From Streptomyces sp. cf386 (GTDB taxonomy: Bacteria > Actinomycetota > Actinomycetes > Streptomycetales > Streptomycetaceae), in the NCBI RefSeq assembly GCF_900103585.1, contig NZ_FNHV01000020.1, positions 109,753 through 173,752 of the forward strand: a stretch of 64,000 nucleotides of DNA, written 5' to 3'. Shown here piece by piece: positions 51,717-62,126 of the stretch. The translations under genes were made by a program, and so were the position numbers. Under the pieces are notes generated by a model that had not been told where the DNA came from, did no database searches, and saw only the letters and a list, made by a program, of their open reading frames with translations. Every line of letters starts with the position of its first letter. Positions within the stretch are counted from its first letter, which is position 1.

Positions 51717-52583
51717 ATGGACTACTGCTCCTCGTGCCGTCGGCACCTCAACGGGGCCCTTGTGTGCCCCGGGTGCGGCGCCTACGCCCCGGACATCGCT
51801 CCCTCCGCGACAGGGGGTTCCGCCGCGTCGGTCATGCCGGGAGCGGTGGCGACCGGAACGCCGGGGTGGGAGACGCCCGCCGTCGACACCTGGTACGACG
51901 GCTACTTCCGGGACGAGCCGGCGCCGCACGCCGACCTAGACGAGACGGCACCTGTCCCCTCGTCTGCCGACGTGCAGGACGTGGAAGGTGTGCCCGTCGC
52001 CTCGGAGGGCCGGGCCGCACGGCGGCGCCAGCGGGCCCGTTGGAAGAAGAACCAGCGCCGGGCCGTCGTCGCGACCGCCGTCGCCCTGGTCGGAGGTGGG
52101 CTGACCGTCTCCGCGATGAACCGGGGAGCCGCCGACAAGGCCCAGGCGGCCACCGCGCCGGAGAGGCCAACCGCGGAGCTTCCGGAGCAGCAGCAGACGG
52201 AGTTCACCCGTCCGGCGTCCACTCAGCCGGACACCGAGGATGCCCCGGGCACTGCCGCGACCCCTTCGCATCTGTCGCCGACCAACGCCGAGCGGGAGTC
52301 CGTCACCACGCCGCACACCACGCGGCAGTACACCCGACCGGACGTGGCGGGCACGCCCAGTCCCACGGCGACCACGGCTCCGCAGACGCAGGCCGTGTCC
52401 CCGACCGCAGGAGGCTCGAACTCCGGCGGCAGCGGTGACTCGTCGGCCGACCAGCAGCAGACGCCGGCCCCGACGACGACCGAAGGCTCCGACACCGGAA
52501 CCTCCACGTCACCGGAGAGCCCCGCACCCGAAGAGACCTCACCGGCGCAGCTCTGCGTGCTCAATCTCGTCTGCCTCGGCTGA
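51717..52583 (+). CDS. SCO2400-family zinc-ribbon membrane protein
   Basis: 288 residues. The N-terminus has YCSSCRRHLNGALVCPGCGA, two CxxC pairs that should bind zinc. A basic stretch AARRRQRARWKKNQRR precedes one membrane helix (VVATAVALVGGGLTVSAM), and the outside part is a long Ser/Thr/Pro-rich tail ending in LCVLNLVCLG with two cysteines. ATG 51717 follows CAGGAAG. Found in Streptomyces; the function is not known to me. Confidence 0.82.
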   Translation: MDYCSSCRRHLNGALVCPGCGAYAPDIAPSATGGSAASVMPGAVATGTPGWETPAVDTWYDGYFRDEPAPHADLDETAPVPSSADVQDVEGVPVASEGRAARRRQRARWKKNQRRAVVATAVALVGGGLTVSAMNRGAADKAQAATAPERPTAELPEQQQTEFTRPASTQPDTEDAPGTAATPSHLSPTNAERESVTTPHTTRQYTRPDVAGTPSPTATTAPQTQAVSPTAGGSNSGGSGDSSADQQQTPAPTTTEGSDTGTSTSPESPAPEETSPAQLCVLNLVCLG

Positions 52584-52757
52584 CCAACCGCGGAACCGAC
52601 CTGACCGCCGGAGCGGACACCACCTGAGATCACCGTCACCCTCCCGCATCGCCACACAACATCGTCGATGCGGTCATGCTGGAAGAAGCCGTACGCCGTG
52701 CCCGGCACGGCCCGGCCACCAGCAGAGCGGTACGTCGCACTCAGGAAGGAACTCTCC

Positions 52758-54170
<1,413 letters not shown>

Positions 54171-54174
54171 GGGT

Positions 54175-54876
54175 TCAGCCGTCGAGCCACCAGCGGGCCG
54201 CCGCCCAGGCCATGACGTAACCGAAGCCGTTGACCGCCCAGTGCAGGGCCATCGGCGCCGGCAGACTGCCGGAGCGGCGGCGCAGCTCACACAGGACGAC
54301 CCCGGCGACGGCCGTGGCGGCGATCGCGACGGCCACCGTCGGCGCCACGCCCGCCGGGCCGTCTCCGAAGAGCGAACCGACGGCGGCGTTGGACCGGTTG
54401 ATGCCGCGCGACGGCAGCAGATGCCACAGTCCGAACAGCAGCGACGACAGGCCGGTGGCCCAGGCCGTACCGCGCCGGCGCCGGATCATGGCCCACAGCA
54501 CCCCGCGGAACGCGGTCTCCTCCAGCAGCACGGTCCCGACCGGCACCCGCACCAGCGTCACCCACAGCACCTGCGCCACGGACAGGTCCGCCGCCCTGGA
54601 GTCCCGGAACGCCTCGCGGCCGGCCGGGACGGCGAGGAGGAGCACCACCCCGAGCAGGACGATCCCGGCCAGCACGGGAGCCCAGCGCAGTCCCCGGCGC
54701 AACCCTGCCGCGTCGAGCCCCAGGTCGGCCCGGGTGAGACCGTCCCAGCGGGCGAGGAGCAACAGGACGGCGGTCGCGGCCACGCAGATGACCACGTACA
54801 TGCCGGGGCTCCGCGCGAGCCAGTTGTTCAGCAGGTTCGCGGCGGCGAGAACGGCGACAACACAGACGATCGGCAT
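54175..54876 (-). CDS. CPBP-family intramembrane metalloprotease
   Basis: 233-residue membrane protein with the CAAX protease/bacteriocin-processing signature ETAFRGVLWAMIRRRRGTAW (Glu-Glu and Arg), then LSSLLFGLWHLLPS with the His. Several hydrophobic helices flank it. Convergent with lpdA. Function in this context is not evident. Confidence 0.88.
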   Translation of the reverse strand: MPIVCVVAVLAAANLLNNWLARSPGMYVVICVAATAVLLLLARWDGLTRADLGLDAAGLRRGLRWAPVLAGIVLLGVVLLLAVPAGREAFRDSRAADLSVAQVLWVTLVRVPVGTVLLEETAFRGVLWAMIRRRRGTAWATGLSSLLFGLWHLLPSRGINRSNAAVGSLFGDGPAGVAPTVAVAIAATAVAGVVLCELRRRSGSLPAPMALHWAVNGFGYVMAWAAARWWLDG

Positions 54877-54906
54877 CCGGGTTCCAGGATGCCCCGACCG
54901 CGCCGT

Positions 54907-56850
54907 TCAGCTCAGCTTGCGGCAGTACAGCGCGTCAGGGGTTCGGGATGAACCCACCCGGCCGGTGTAGCCGACGCCGGCCGCGTACTCGTCGTCCGCG
55001 CACTGCCCCTTGTAGTGGCCCTGCGCGAAGTCCCCGCCCTTGGGAGCCGACCCCCGGTTGTCGCCCCGGTCGAACCAGACCGTACGACCGCTCGTGCCGA
55101 GCCTCCCGGCCGGGGCGGTGGCGCACAGGGCGGCGGAGACCGCGGCGCCGCGCACGCTGTACCCGATGAGGAACCGGCCGTCGGGGCACTGGAGTTTGGT
55201 GTAACCGGACGCCCAGTCGCGCCCCGGGGCGACATACCGTTCGTCGACGACGACCTCGTGCCCGCCGGCCGGGTCCCACAGGGCACCGGCGGTCACGTCC
55301 GAGCACAGGCCCCGGTTGCCGGTGTGGCTCAGCCCCAGCAGCCGCTGTCCGTCGGGGCAGACGGCCTTGCGGGCGCCGGAGTCCCAGTCGGGCAGGGCCC
55401 GCATCCGCCGTGACTGGACGAAGTCGCCGTGGTCGGGGCTGAGCATGGACCAGTCGGCGACCGGTGCCACCGGCCCGGCGCGGCCCTCGGCCTCGATGAG
55501 CCGGGTCCAGGCCGAGGCGCGCCAGTCGTCGCCGTCGTAGAGGCCCATGCGATGGCCCTCGGCGTCCCAGTGCAGCAGAGCCCAGCCGTTGCCCTTGCGG
55601 CCCTCGTGCCAGCCGACGAGCGGCCAGTAGGCGAAGTCGGCGTCGGTGCGGATCAGCTGGTCCACGAAGTTCTCGAACCATGCGCGCTGCTTGGCGCCCG
55701 TCTCATCCCGGCCGCCGACGCCGAACTCGCTGATCCAGACGGGGGCGGTGAAGTGCCGGTCCTGTTCGGCGGTGACGAAGAAGGCCTGGCGGTTCAGGAC
55801 GGCGACCAGCTCGCCGGGGCTCAGGTCGCGGTAACGGGGATCGCTGGTCTCGCCCGTGCCGGTGGCCCCGCTGTGGTTCGGGCCGGTGTAGTCGTAGAAG
55901 TGGGCGGAGTACACGAGCTTGCCGGAGTCGACGAGCGTGTGGGAGAGGCGGCGGGCGGGCTCCAGGGTGGGGCGTTCGTGCGCGAAGCCGTCGACCGGGA
56001 TACCGGTCCAGTTGATGCCCTCGACGATGATCAGCAGACCCCGGTTGGCCTCGGTCAGGATGCGGTCGCCGACGCGCTGTGAGGCCGCGAACCAGTCGTG
56101 GTTGTCGCCGAGGCCCCAGTTGGGGTCGTCCCAGATGGTGCGACGGACCTCGTTGTAGAGGTCGGCTCCGACGACCCGCTTGTTGTCCTTGTAGCGGCGG
56201 GCCATGAACAGCCAGTCGTTCTCCCACTCCTCGGTGGACCGGCTCGCGTTCCAGCGTTCGTTCCCGTCGACTCCACAGCACCAACGGGTCGTGTTCGTAT
56301 GGTTGTTGAGGATCACCGCCAGGCCGGCGGCGGTGAGCTCGCGCACCACGGCGTCGTACACCTGGAGCGGGGTCCTGCCGCGCAGTGCGGGATTGGCGGC
56401 GACGGCGTCGTCCGTGACCGGGCTGCTGTCGTGGACCATCTCGTTGGAGAAGGGCAGCCGGATGCTGTTGATCCCGATCTCTCGGAACCCGGCGATGATC
56501 TCGGCCATCGGCGCGCGATCCAGGCCGAGCGGAATCCGCCCGGAGTTCTCGCCGGCGTGGTGGCTCGCGTCGTCGGCCGGATCGCCGGAGCCGTTCCAAG
56601 TGCCGCTGGCCCCGTGCCAGTTGCCGGAGCGCAGCTTGAAGCGGTCGCCGTCGGCGTCGACGATCCAGCGGCCCCGGGTGCTCAGCGGCGGCGTCCAGTC
56701 CTTCGCGACGGCCGTCACGGCGGGCGGGGCGGCCTCGACGGCGGATCCCTGCTCGGCCGCGGCTGCGGCCCCGGGCAGGGACGTCAACGGGGACAGGAGG
56801 AGTACGGCGGCGAGTGTGGTCCTCACCAAGGATCCGCGCACGGGCACCAT
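54907..56850 (-). CDS. Secreted glycoside hydrolase family 5 (cellulase-like)
   Basis: 647-residue exported enzyme with a signal peptide ending in LPGAAAAAEQ. The barrel has GINSIRLPFSNEMVHDSSPV, VGADLYNEVRRTIWDD (acid/base Glu after Asn), LVYSAHFYDYTGPN and VWISEFGVGGRD (nucleophile Glu). After about residue 440 a Cys-rich C-terminal domain has repeated segments such as AVCPDGQRLLGLSHTGNRGL and LQCPDGRFLIGYSVRG, perhaps for binding. Expected to cut beta-1,4-glucans or mannans outside the cell. Confidence 0.88.
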   Translation of the reverse strand: MVPVRGSLVRTTLAAVLLLSPLTSLPGAAAAAEQGSAVEAAPPAVTAVAKDWTPPLSTRGRWIVDADGDRFKLRSGNWHGASGTWNGSGDPADDASHHAGENSGRIPLGLDRAPMAEIIAGFREIGINSIRLPFSNEMVHDSSPVTDDAVAANPALRGRTPLQVYDAVVRELTAAGLAVILNNHTNTTRWCCGVDGNERWNASRSTEEWENDWLFMARRYKDNKRVVGADLYNEVRRTIWDDPNWGLGDNHDWFAASQRVGDRILTEANRGLLIIVEGINWTGIPVDGFAHERPTLEPARRLSHTLVDSGKLVYSAHFYDYTGPNHSGATGTGETSDPRYRDLSPGELVAVLNRQAFFVTAEQDRHFTAPVWISEFGVGGRDETGAKQRAWFENFVDQLIRTDADFAYWPLVGWHEGRKGNGWALLHWDAEGHRMGLYDGDDWRASAWTRLIEAEGRAGPVAPVADWSMLSPDHGDFVQSRRMRALPDWDSGARKAVCPDGQRLLGLSHTGNRGLCSDVTAGALWDPAGGHEVVVDERYVAPGRDWASGYTKLQCPDGRFLIGYSVRGAAVSAALCATAPAGRLGTSGRTVWFDRGDNRGSAPKGGDFAQGHYKGQCADDEYAAGVGYTGRVGSSRTPDALYCRKLS

Positions 56851-56929
56851 CCATCCCGACGACTACTTTGTCATGGCGGCGTCATCATGCTGGATGGCGG
56901 CGCACTGGTCCAGTCCTTCGCGCGGTCGG

Positions 56930-57388
56930 TCACGGGCCGGCCTTGATCGTCTTCATGGTCAGGTGGGACTCGACGTGGAGAACGCAGGGGATGCCGGTGA
57001 GCTTGCCGGTGAGGAAGGCCTCGTAAGCGGCGTGGTCGGCGACCGCGACGCGGATGAAGTAGTCGGGGCGCCCGAACATCCGACGGAACTCCGTCACCTC
57101 TTCGTAGGAGGCCACGGTGTCCTCGAAGTCCAGGAAGGTCTTGCGGTCGGTGGCGCTCACCTCGACGTCGATGAGGACTTCCAGCCCACGACCCACGGCC
57201 TCCGGATCGATGACGGCCCGGTATCCGGCGATGACACCGGCCTCCTCCAGCCGCTTGACCCGGCGCAGGCAGGGGGGCGGTGTCAGGCCGACCCTTTTGG
57301 CCAGCTCGACGTTGGTCAGTCGGCCGTCCTGACGCAGCTGGAACAAAATTTCCCGATCAAGCGCATCAAGGCTTACTTCATTGCTCAT
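56930..57388 (-). CDS. Lrp/AsnC-family transcriptional regulator
   Basis: 152 residues. HTH LDREILFQLRQDGRLTNVEL, GLTPPPCLRRVKRLEEAGVI, then the RAM ligand domain with VTEFRRMFGRPDYFIRVAVA. Divergent from azlCD with a 62-base gap, the standard layout in which Lrp controls branched-chain amino acid export (as with azlB and brnFE). Confidence 0.93.
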   Translation of the reverse strand: MSNEVSLDALDREILFQLRQDGRLTNVELAKRVGLTPPPCLRRVKRLEEAGVIAGYRAVIDPEAVGRGLEVLIDVEVSATDRKTFLDFEDTVASYEEVTEFRRMFGRPDYFIRVAVADHAAYEAFLTGKLTGIPCVLHVESHLTMKTIKAGP

Positions 57389-57438
57389 GAACTGATCATA
57401 GAGTCATTATCGGCAACCATATGAGGTGCGAGTTTTCC

Positions 57439-57444
57439 TAAAAT
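57439..57444 (+). promoter_or_regulatory. -10 box of azlC, probable leaderless start
   Basis: TAAAAT ends six bases before ATG 57451, and no ribosome site is seen. The surrounding 57389-57450 is AT-rich for this genome and probably holds the Lrp sites. Confidence 0.45.
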
Positions 57445-57450
57445 GTCGCC

Positions 57451-58161
57451 ATGTCTATATCCCCCGCCGCTGTCGGCGACTCGCCCCGGCATGCCGCCTT
57501 CCAGGACTCCGCCGCCGTGGGCCTGGGGTTCGTCCCGCTCGGCATCGCCTTCGGGGCGCTCGTCACCCAGTCGGGGCTCGACTGGTGGTGGGCCAGCCTG
57601 TCCAGCGCGCTCGTCTTCGGCGGATCGTTCGAGTTCCTGCTGATCGGCCTGGTCACCACCGTTGCCCCGCTGGCCACGATCGCCGTGGCCGCGTTCCTGG
57701 TGAACCTCCGGCACGTCTTCTACGCGCTCTCCTTCCCCCTGCACCGGGTGACGGGCCGCCTCGCCAGGACGTACAGCACCTTCGCGCTCTGCGACGAGGC
57801 CTACGCCCTGACCGCCGGGGGACAGGCCCGCTCCTGGTCCGGCCGACGCATCCTCTGGCTGCAGTTCTTCCTGCACCTGTACTGGACCGGAGGCGCCACC
57901 GTCGGGGCCCTGCTCGGCGCCCTGATCCCGGACGGCGTCACAGGCCTCGACTTCGCGCTGACCGCGCTGTTCACCGTGCTGGCCCTCGACGCCGTCCGCG
58001 ACCGGCGCGGAGACCTGCCGACGCCGCTGCTCGCACTCCTCAGCGCCCTGGCCGCCCGGCTTCTCCTTCCCGGCCAGATGCTCCTGGCGGCCTTCACCCT
58101 GTTCCTCGCCGGACTCCTGGCCCGGCACCTCGCCACCACCCGGAAGCCGAGCCATGCCTGA
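57451..58161 (+). CDS. azlC: Branched-chain amino acid exporter large subunit AzlC
   Basis: 236-residue membrane protein of the AzlC family: GLGFVPLGIAFGALVTQSGL, SALVFGGSFEFLLIGLVTTV, AAFLVNLRHVFYALSFPLHR and STFALCDEAYAL are typical. Works with AzlD to export branched-chain amino acids or analogues. It overlaps azlD by eight bases, and its gene is divergent from lrp. Confidence 0.93.
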   Translation: MSISPAAVGDSPRHAAFQDSAAVGLGFVPLGIAFGALVTQSGLDWWWASLSSALVFGGSFEFLLIGLVTTVAPLATIAVAAFLVNLRHVFYALSFPLHRVTGRLARTYSTFALCDEAYALTAGGQARSWSGRRILWLQFFLHLYWTGGATVGALLGALIPDGVTGLDFALTALFTVLALDAVRDRRGDLPTPLLALLSALAARLLLPGQMLLAAFTLFLAGLLARHLATTRKPSHA

Positions 58162-58483
58162 CGCCCGCTACGCCATCGCCGCCGTACTCGTCACCGCCGC
58201 CGTCACCTGGACCCTGCGCGCCCTGCCCTTCGCCGCCCTCGCCCCGCTGCGCGCGAGCACCACCGTGCGGTATCTCGGCACCCGCATGCCCGCCGGCATC
58301 ATGGTGATCCTCGTCGTCTACTGCCTGCGTGACCTGCCGCTGACCCAACCCCGGGTCCTCGCCCCGCTGCTGGCCCTGACCCTCACCGTCGGCCTGCACC
58401 TGTGGCGTCGCAACGCCCTGTTGAGCATCCTCGGTGGTACGGCCCTCCACGTGGCGTTGACGAGCATGGTGTTCGCCCACTGA
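58154..58483 (+). CDS. azlD: Branched-chain amino acid exporter small subunit AzlD
   Basis: 109-residue membrane protein with four helices, including IAAVLVTAAVTWTLRALPFA and RMPAGIMVILVVYCLRDLPL, normal for AzlD. The start overlaps azlC. Confidence 0.9.
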   Translation: MPDARYAIAAVLVTAAVTWTLRALPFAALAPLRASTTVRYLGTRMPAGIMVILVVYCLRDLPLTQPRVLAPLLALTLTVGLHLWRRNALLSILGGTALHVALTSMVFAH

Positions 58484-58509
58484 GGGCACCGCCTCCCGAG
58501 GAAGGCACG

Positions 58510-59292
58510 ATGCGCATGCCGGCCAAGAAACTCGACGTCAACCGCTCGGCCCTCACCCATCGCCTCGCCTACGCCCTGCGCCACCCCGGCCGCGTGCCCC
58601 GCCATCTGGCCCGCACCGCCCGGGACATATGGCTGCGCAGCCGCCACCCGGACCACGTCTCCTACTACCGCGCCGTGATGCGCTCCGACACCCGGGCCGA
58701 CCCCGACACGGCGGTCGGCAGCCACAGCCGCGAGCGGTGGCTGGCGCTCGGGGCGATGCAGTTCGACTACCTGGTCGGCCACGGCCTGCGCCCCGAGCAC
58801 CGGATGCTGGAGATCGGCTGCGGCAACCTGCGCGGCGGCTGGCGGTTCATCCGCCACCTCGACCCCGGCCACTACTACGGCATCGACATCTCGCCCGACA
58901 TCCTCTTCGCCGCCCAGGACACCCTTACGGAGATGGGCCTGCAGCAGCGGCTCCCCACGCTGACCCCGGTACGCGACCTGACGCTGCGGTTCCTGCCCGA
59001 CGCCCACTTCGACGTCGTGCACGCGCACAGCGTCTTCTCCCACTCGCCGCTCCCCGTCATCGAGGAGTGCCTTGCCAACGTCGGCCGGGTGCTAGCTCCC
59101 GGCGGCTGGTTCGACTTCACCTTCGACCACACCGAGGGCGAGGAGCACCACGTCCTGCGGGAGGACTTCTACTACCGCACCGAGACCCTCCTCGCACTGG
59201 CCGAGAAGCACGGTCTGCGGGCCCGCTTCATGACGGACTGGGAGGTGCTGCCGCACGGTCAGTCCAAGATCCGGGTCACCCACGGCGACTGA
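58510..59292 (+). CDS. SAM-dependent methyltransferase
   Basis: 260 residues. RMLEIGCGNLRGGWRFIRHL and YYGIDISPDILFAAQDTL form the SAM site, with VLAPGGWFDFTFDHTEGEEH later. The basic N-terminal part (HRLAYALRHPGRVPRHLART) is common in glycan-linked methyltransferases. It starts 26 bases after azlD and may share its mRNA, though a functional link is not obvious. Confidence 0.87.
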   Translation: MRMPAKKLDVNRSALTHRLAYALRHPGRVPRHLARTARDIWLRSRHPDHVSYYRAVMRSDTRADPDTAVGSHSRERWLALGAMQFDYLVGHGLRPEHRMLEIGCGNLRGGWRFIRHLDPGHYYGIDISPDILFAAQDTLTEMGLQQRLPTLTPVRDLTLRFLPDAHFDVVHAHSVFSHSPLPVIEECLANVGRVLAPGGWFDFTFDHTEGEEHHVLREDFYYRTETLLALAEKHGLRARFMTDWEVLPHGQSKIRVTHGD

Positions 59293-59380
59293 ACCGACGC
59301 CCTGTCATCAGGTCATCCGTCCCGGACTCTTGACTCGTACAGCGGGAATGGCGATCCTCTTTCGCACATCTTGCGAGGTC

Positions 59381-61489
59381 ATGACAATCCGACCCCGCAT
59401 CCCGCCGACCGAGGGACGTGGGCAGTTGACCAGTGCCGGACGCCCGTACCGCAGACGCAAAAACGTCACCGTTGTGTCGCTCCTCCTGCTCGTGCTGTCC
59501 ATCGCGCTGGGCCCCACGCCGAGCTCGGCGGCCGGAACCGGCTGGTGGGAGCCGACCGCCCGGCCCGCGCCGGACTCCGCGATCAACGTCACGGGGGAGC
59601 CCTTCAAGGGCACCAACGCCCAGGGCGAAGTGCGCGGCTTCGTCGACGCGCACGACCACATCTTCTCCAACGAGGCCTTCGGTGGCCGTCTGATCTGCGG
59701 AAAGCCGTTCTCCGAGCAGGGCGTCGCCGACGCCCTCAAGGACTGCCCCGAGCACTACCCGGACGGCTCGCTCGCCATCTTCGACTTCATCACCAACGGA
59801 GGCGATGGCAAGCATGACCCGGTCGGCTGGCCCACCTTCAAGGACTGGCCCGCCCACGACTCGCTGACCCACCAGCAGAACTACTACGCCTGGGTCGAGC
59901 GGGCCTGGCGCGGCGGCCAGCGGGTGCTGGTCAACGACCTCGTCACCAACGGCGTGATCTGCTCCGTGTACTTCTTCAAGGACCGCAGCTGCGACGAGAT
60001 GACGTCCATCCGGCTGCAGGCCAAGCTGACGTACGACATGCAGGCCTTCATCGACAAGATGTACGGCGGCACGGGCAAGGGCTGGTTCCGGATCGTCACC
60101 GACAGCGCTCAGGCCCGCGAGGTCATCGAGCAGGGCAAGCTGGCGGTCATCCTCGGCGTCGAGACCTCCGAGCCCTTCGGCTGCAAACAGATCCTCGACA
60201 TCGCGCAGTGCAGCAAGGCGGACATCGACAAGGGCCTGGACGAGCTGTACGCGCTGGGCGTGCGCAGCATGTTCCTGTGCCACAAGTTCGACAACGCCCT
60301 GTGCGGGGTCCGCTTCGACTCGGGCGGGCTCGGAACGGCCATCAACGTCGGCCAGTTCCTGTCGACCGGCACCTTCTGGAAGACCGAGACCTGCAAGGGG
60401 CCCCAGCACGACAACCCCATCGGCAACGCCACGGCCGCCGAAGCCGAGGAGGAACTCCCGGCGGGCGTCGAGGTCCCCTCGTACAGCGCGGACGCCCAAT
60501 GCAACGTCAGAGGGCTCACCGAACTCGGCGAATACGCCGTCCGCGGCATGATGAAACGCAAGATGATGCTGGAGATCGACCACATGAGCGTCAAGGCCAC
60601 CGGCCGCGCGCTCGACATCTTCGAGGCCGAGTCCTACCCCGGCGTGCTCTCCTCGCACAGCTGGATGGACATGGACTGGACCGAACGGGTCTACGGCCTC
60701 GGCGGCTTCATCGCCCAGTACATGCACGGCTCGGAGGGCTTCATCTCCGAGGCCAAGCGCACCGAGGCCCTGCGCGACAAGTACGGCGTGGGCTACGGCT
60801 ACGGCACCGACATGAACGGCGTCGGCGGCTGGCCGGGACCGCGCGGAGCGGACGCCCCCAACAAGGTGACGTACCCCTTCAAGAGCGTCGACGGCGGCTC
60901 GGTCATCGACCGGCAGACCACCGGCGAGCGCACCTGGGACCTGAACACCGACGGCGCCGCCCACTACGGCCTCGTCCCGGACTGGATCGAGGACATCCGC
61001 CGAGTCGGCGGCCAGGACGTGGTGGACGACCTCTTCCGGGGCGCCGAGTCCTACCTCGACACCTGGGGAGCCTCCGAGAACCACGAGTCCGGCGTGAACC
61101 TCGCGCGCGGCGCGACCGCCTCCGCGAGTTCCTCGGAGTGGAGCCTGTTCACCAGCTACCAGCCGAACCGGGCCGTCGACGGCGACGCCGGCACCCGCTG
61201 GGCGAGTGACTGGAACGACGACCAGTGGTACCGGGTCGACCTCGGGTCCACCCACCTGGTCAAGCGGGTCAACCTCGACTGGGAGCGCGCCTACGGGAGG
61301 TCGTACCGCATCGAGCTCTCCACCGACGGTGTGAACTGGCAGACCGCCTGGTCCACGACAACCGGCGACGGCGGCCTGGACACGGCCCGGTTCGCAGCCA
61401 CACCGGCCAGATACGTACGCGTCCAAGGGCTGGACCGAGGCACCGACTGGGGCTACTCCCTCTCCGAGGTCGGCGTCCACAGCAGCTGA
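59381..61489 (+). CDS. Secreted metal-dependent hydrolase with C-terminal discoidin domain
   Basis: 702 residues with a signal peptide (VVSLLLLVLSIALGPTPSSA). The catalytic part has VRGFVDAHDHIFSNEAFGGR (metal-binding Asp-x-His pair), VILGVETSEPFGCKQI, MLEIDHMSVKATGRALDIFE and SHSWMDMDW, an amidohydrolase/M19-like barrel. The last 130 residues, NLARGATASASSSEWSLFTS to the end, form an F5/8 type C (discoidin) carbohydrate-binding domain. ATG 59381 is used; the earlier ATG 59348 is possible. The substrate is unknown. Confidence 0.83.
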   Translation: MTIRPRIPPTEGRGQLTSAGRPYRRRKNVTVVSLLLLVLSIALGPTPSSAAGTGWWEPTARPAPDSAINVTGEPFKGTNAQGEVRGFVDAHDHIFSNEAFGGRLICGKPFSEQGVADALKDCPEHYPDGSLAIFDFITNGGDGKHDPVGWPTFKDWPAHDSLTHQQNYYAWVERAWRGGQRVLVNDLVTNGVICSVYFFKDRSCDEMTSIRLQAKLTYDMQAFIDKMYGGTGKGWFRIVTDSAQAREVIEQGKLAVILGVETSEPFGCKQILDIAQCSKADIDKGLDELYALGVRSMFLCHKFDNALCGVRFDSGGLGTAINVGQFLSTGTFWKTETCKGPQHDNPIGNATAAEAEEELPAGVEVPSYSADAQCNVRGLTELGEYAVRGMMKRKMMLEIDHMSVKATGRALDIFEAESYPGVLSSHSWMDMDWTERVYGLGGFIAQYMHGSEGFISEAKRTEALRDKYGVGYGYGTDMNGVGGWPGPRGADAPNKVTYPFKSVDGGSVIDRQTTGERTWDLNTDGAAHYGLVPDWIEDIRRVGGQDVVDDLFRGAESYLDTWGASENHESGVNLARGATASASSSEWSLFTSYQPNRAVDGDAGTRWASDWNDDQWYRVDLGSTHLVKRVNLDWERAYGRSYRIELSTDGVNWQTAWSTTTGDGGLDTARFAATPARYVRVQGLDRGTDWGYSLSEVGVHSS

Positions 61490-61508
61490 CACCCACGAGA
61501 GGCACTCC

Positions 61509-62126
61509 ATGGCACGGTTGCCGTCCGCCGAGCGGCGGCGACAGCTCACCGAAGCGGCGATCAGGGCGATGGCCCGGGACGGCGTCCCCAGGACGACGAC
61601 CCGGTCCATCGCCGCCGAGGCAGGCGTCTCCCTGAGCGTCTTCCACTACTGCTTCGACTCCAAGCAGGCGCTGATCGAGTCCGTCATCACCACCATCACC
61701 GAGCACTACGTCACGATCGTGCAGGAGGCCATACGACCCAGGGCCACCCTGGAGGAAACCGTCCGGGCCGGCTTCCAGGCGTACTGGGACCACGTCCGGG
61801 CCCACCCGGACGAGCACATGCTCACCTACGAGCTGACCCAGTACGCGCTGCGCCAGCCCGGATTCGAGCATCTGGCACGACGGCAGTACGAGCTGTACAC
61901 CGAGACATACGCCGAGCTCATCGACCAGCTGCGGCAGACCATGGGCCTGCGACTGCGCGTACCCGCCCCCGTCCTCGCCCGCTACCTGGCCGCCATGACC
62001 GACGGGCTGACCCTCAACTACCTCGTGCTCGGCGACGAGACGGCCTGGAACGACATCATCGACACGGTCACCGCCCACATCGCCGGGCTGGTACGCGAGC
62101 CCGGACAGGGGACGTCACCCGCGTAG
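61509..62126 (+). CDS. TetR-family transcriptional regulator
   Basis: 205 residues with HTH LTEAAIRAMARDGVPRTTTR, AAEAGVSLSVFHYCFDSKQA, and a helical ligand domain. It lies 19 bases after the secreted hydrolase and may be in its operon. The 3' end overlaps the acyltransferase gene by 12 bases. Confidence 0.9.
   Translation: MARLPSAERRRQLTEAAIRAMARDGVPRTTTRSIAAEAGVSLSVFHYCFDSKQALIESVITTITEHYVTIVQEAIRPRATLEETVRAGFQAYWDHVRAHPDEHMLTYELTQYALRQPGFEHLARRQYELYTETYAELIDQLRQTMGLRLRVPAPVLARYLAAMTDGLTLNYLVLGDETAWNDIIDTVTAHIAGLVREPGQGTSPA

Noticed and set aside
59276..61609. Minus-strand open frame opposite the secreted hydrolase
   Set aside because: The plus-strand protein has a signal peptide, metal motif and discoidin domain; the minus frame is Val/Gly/Asp-rich shadow.
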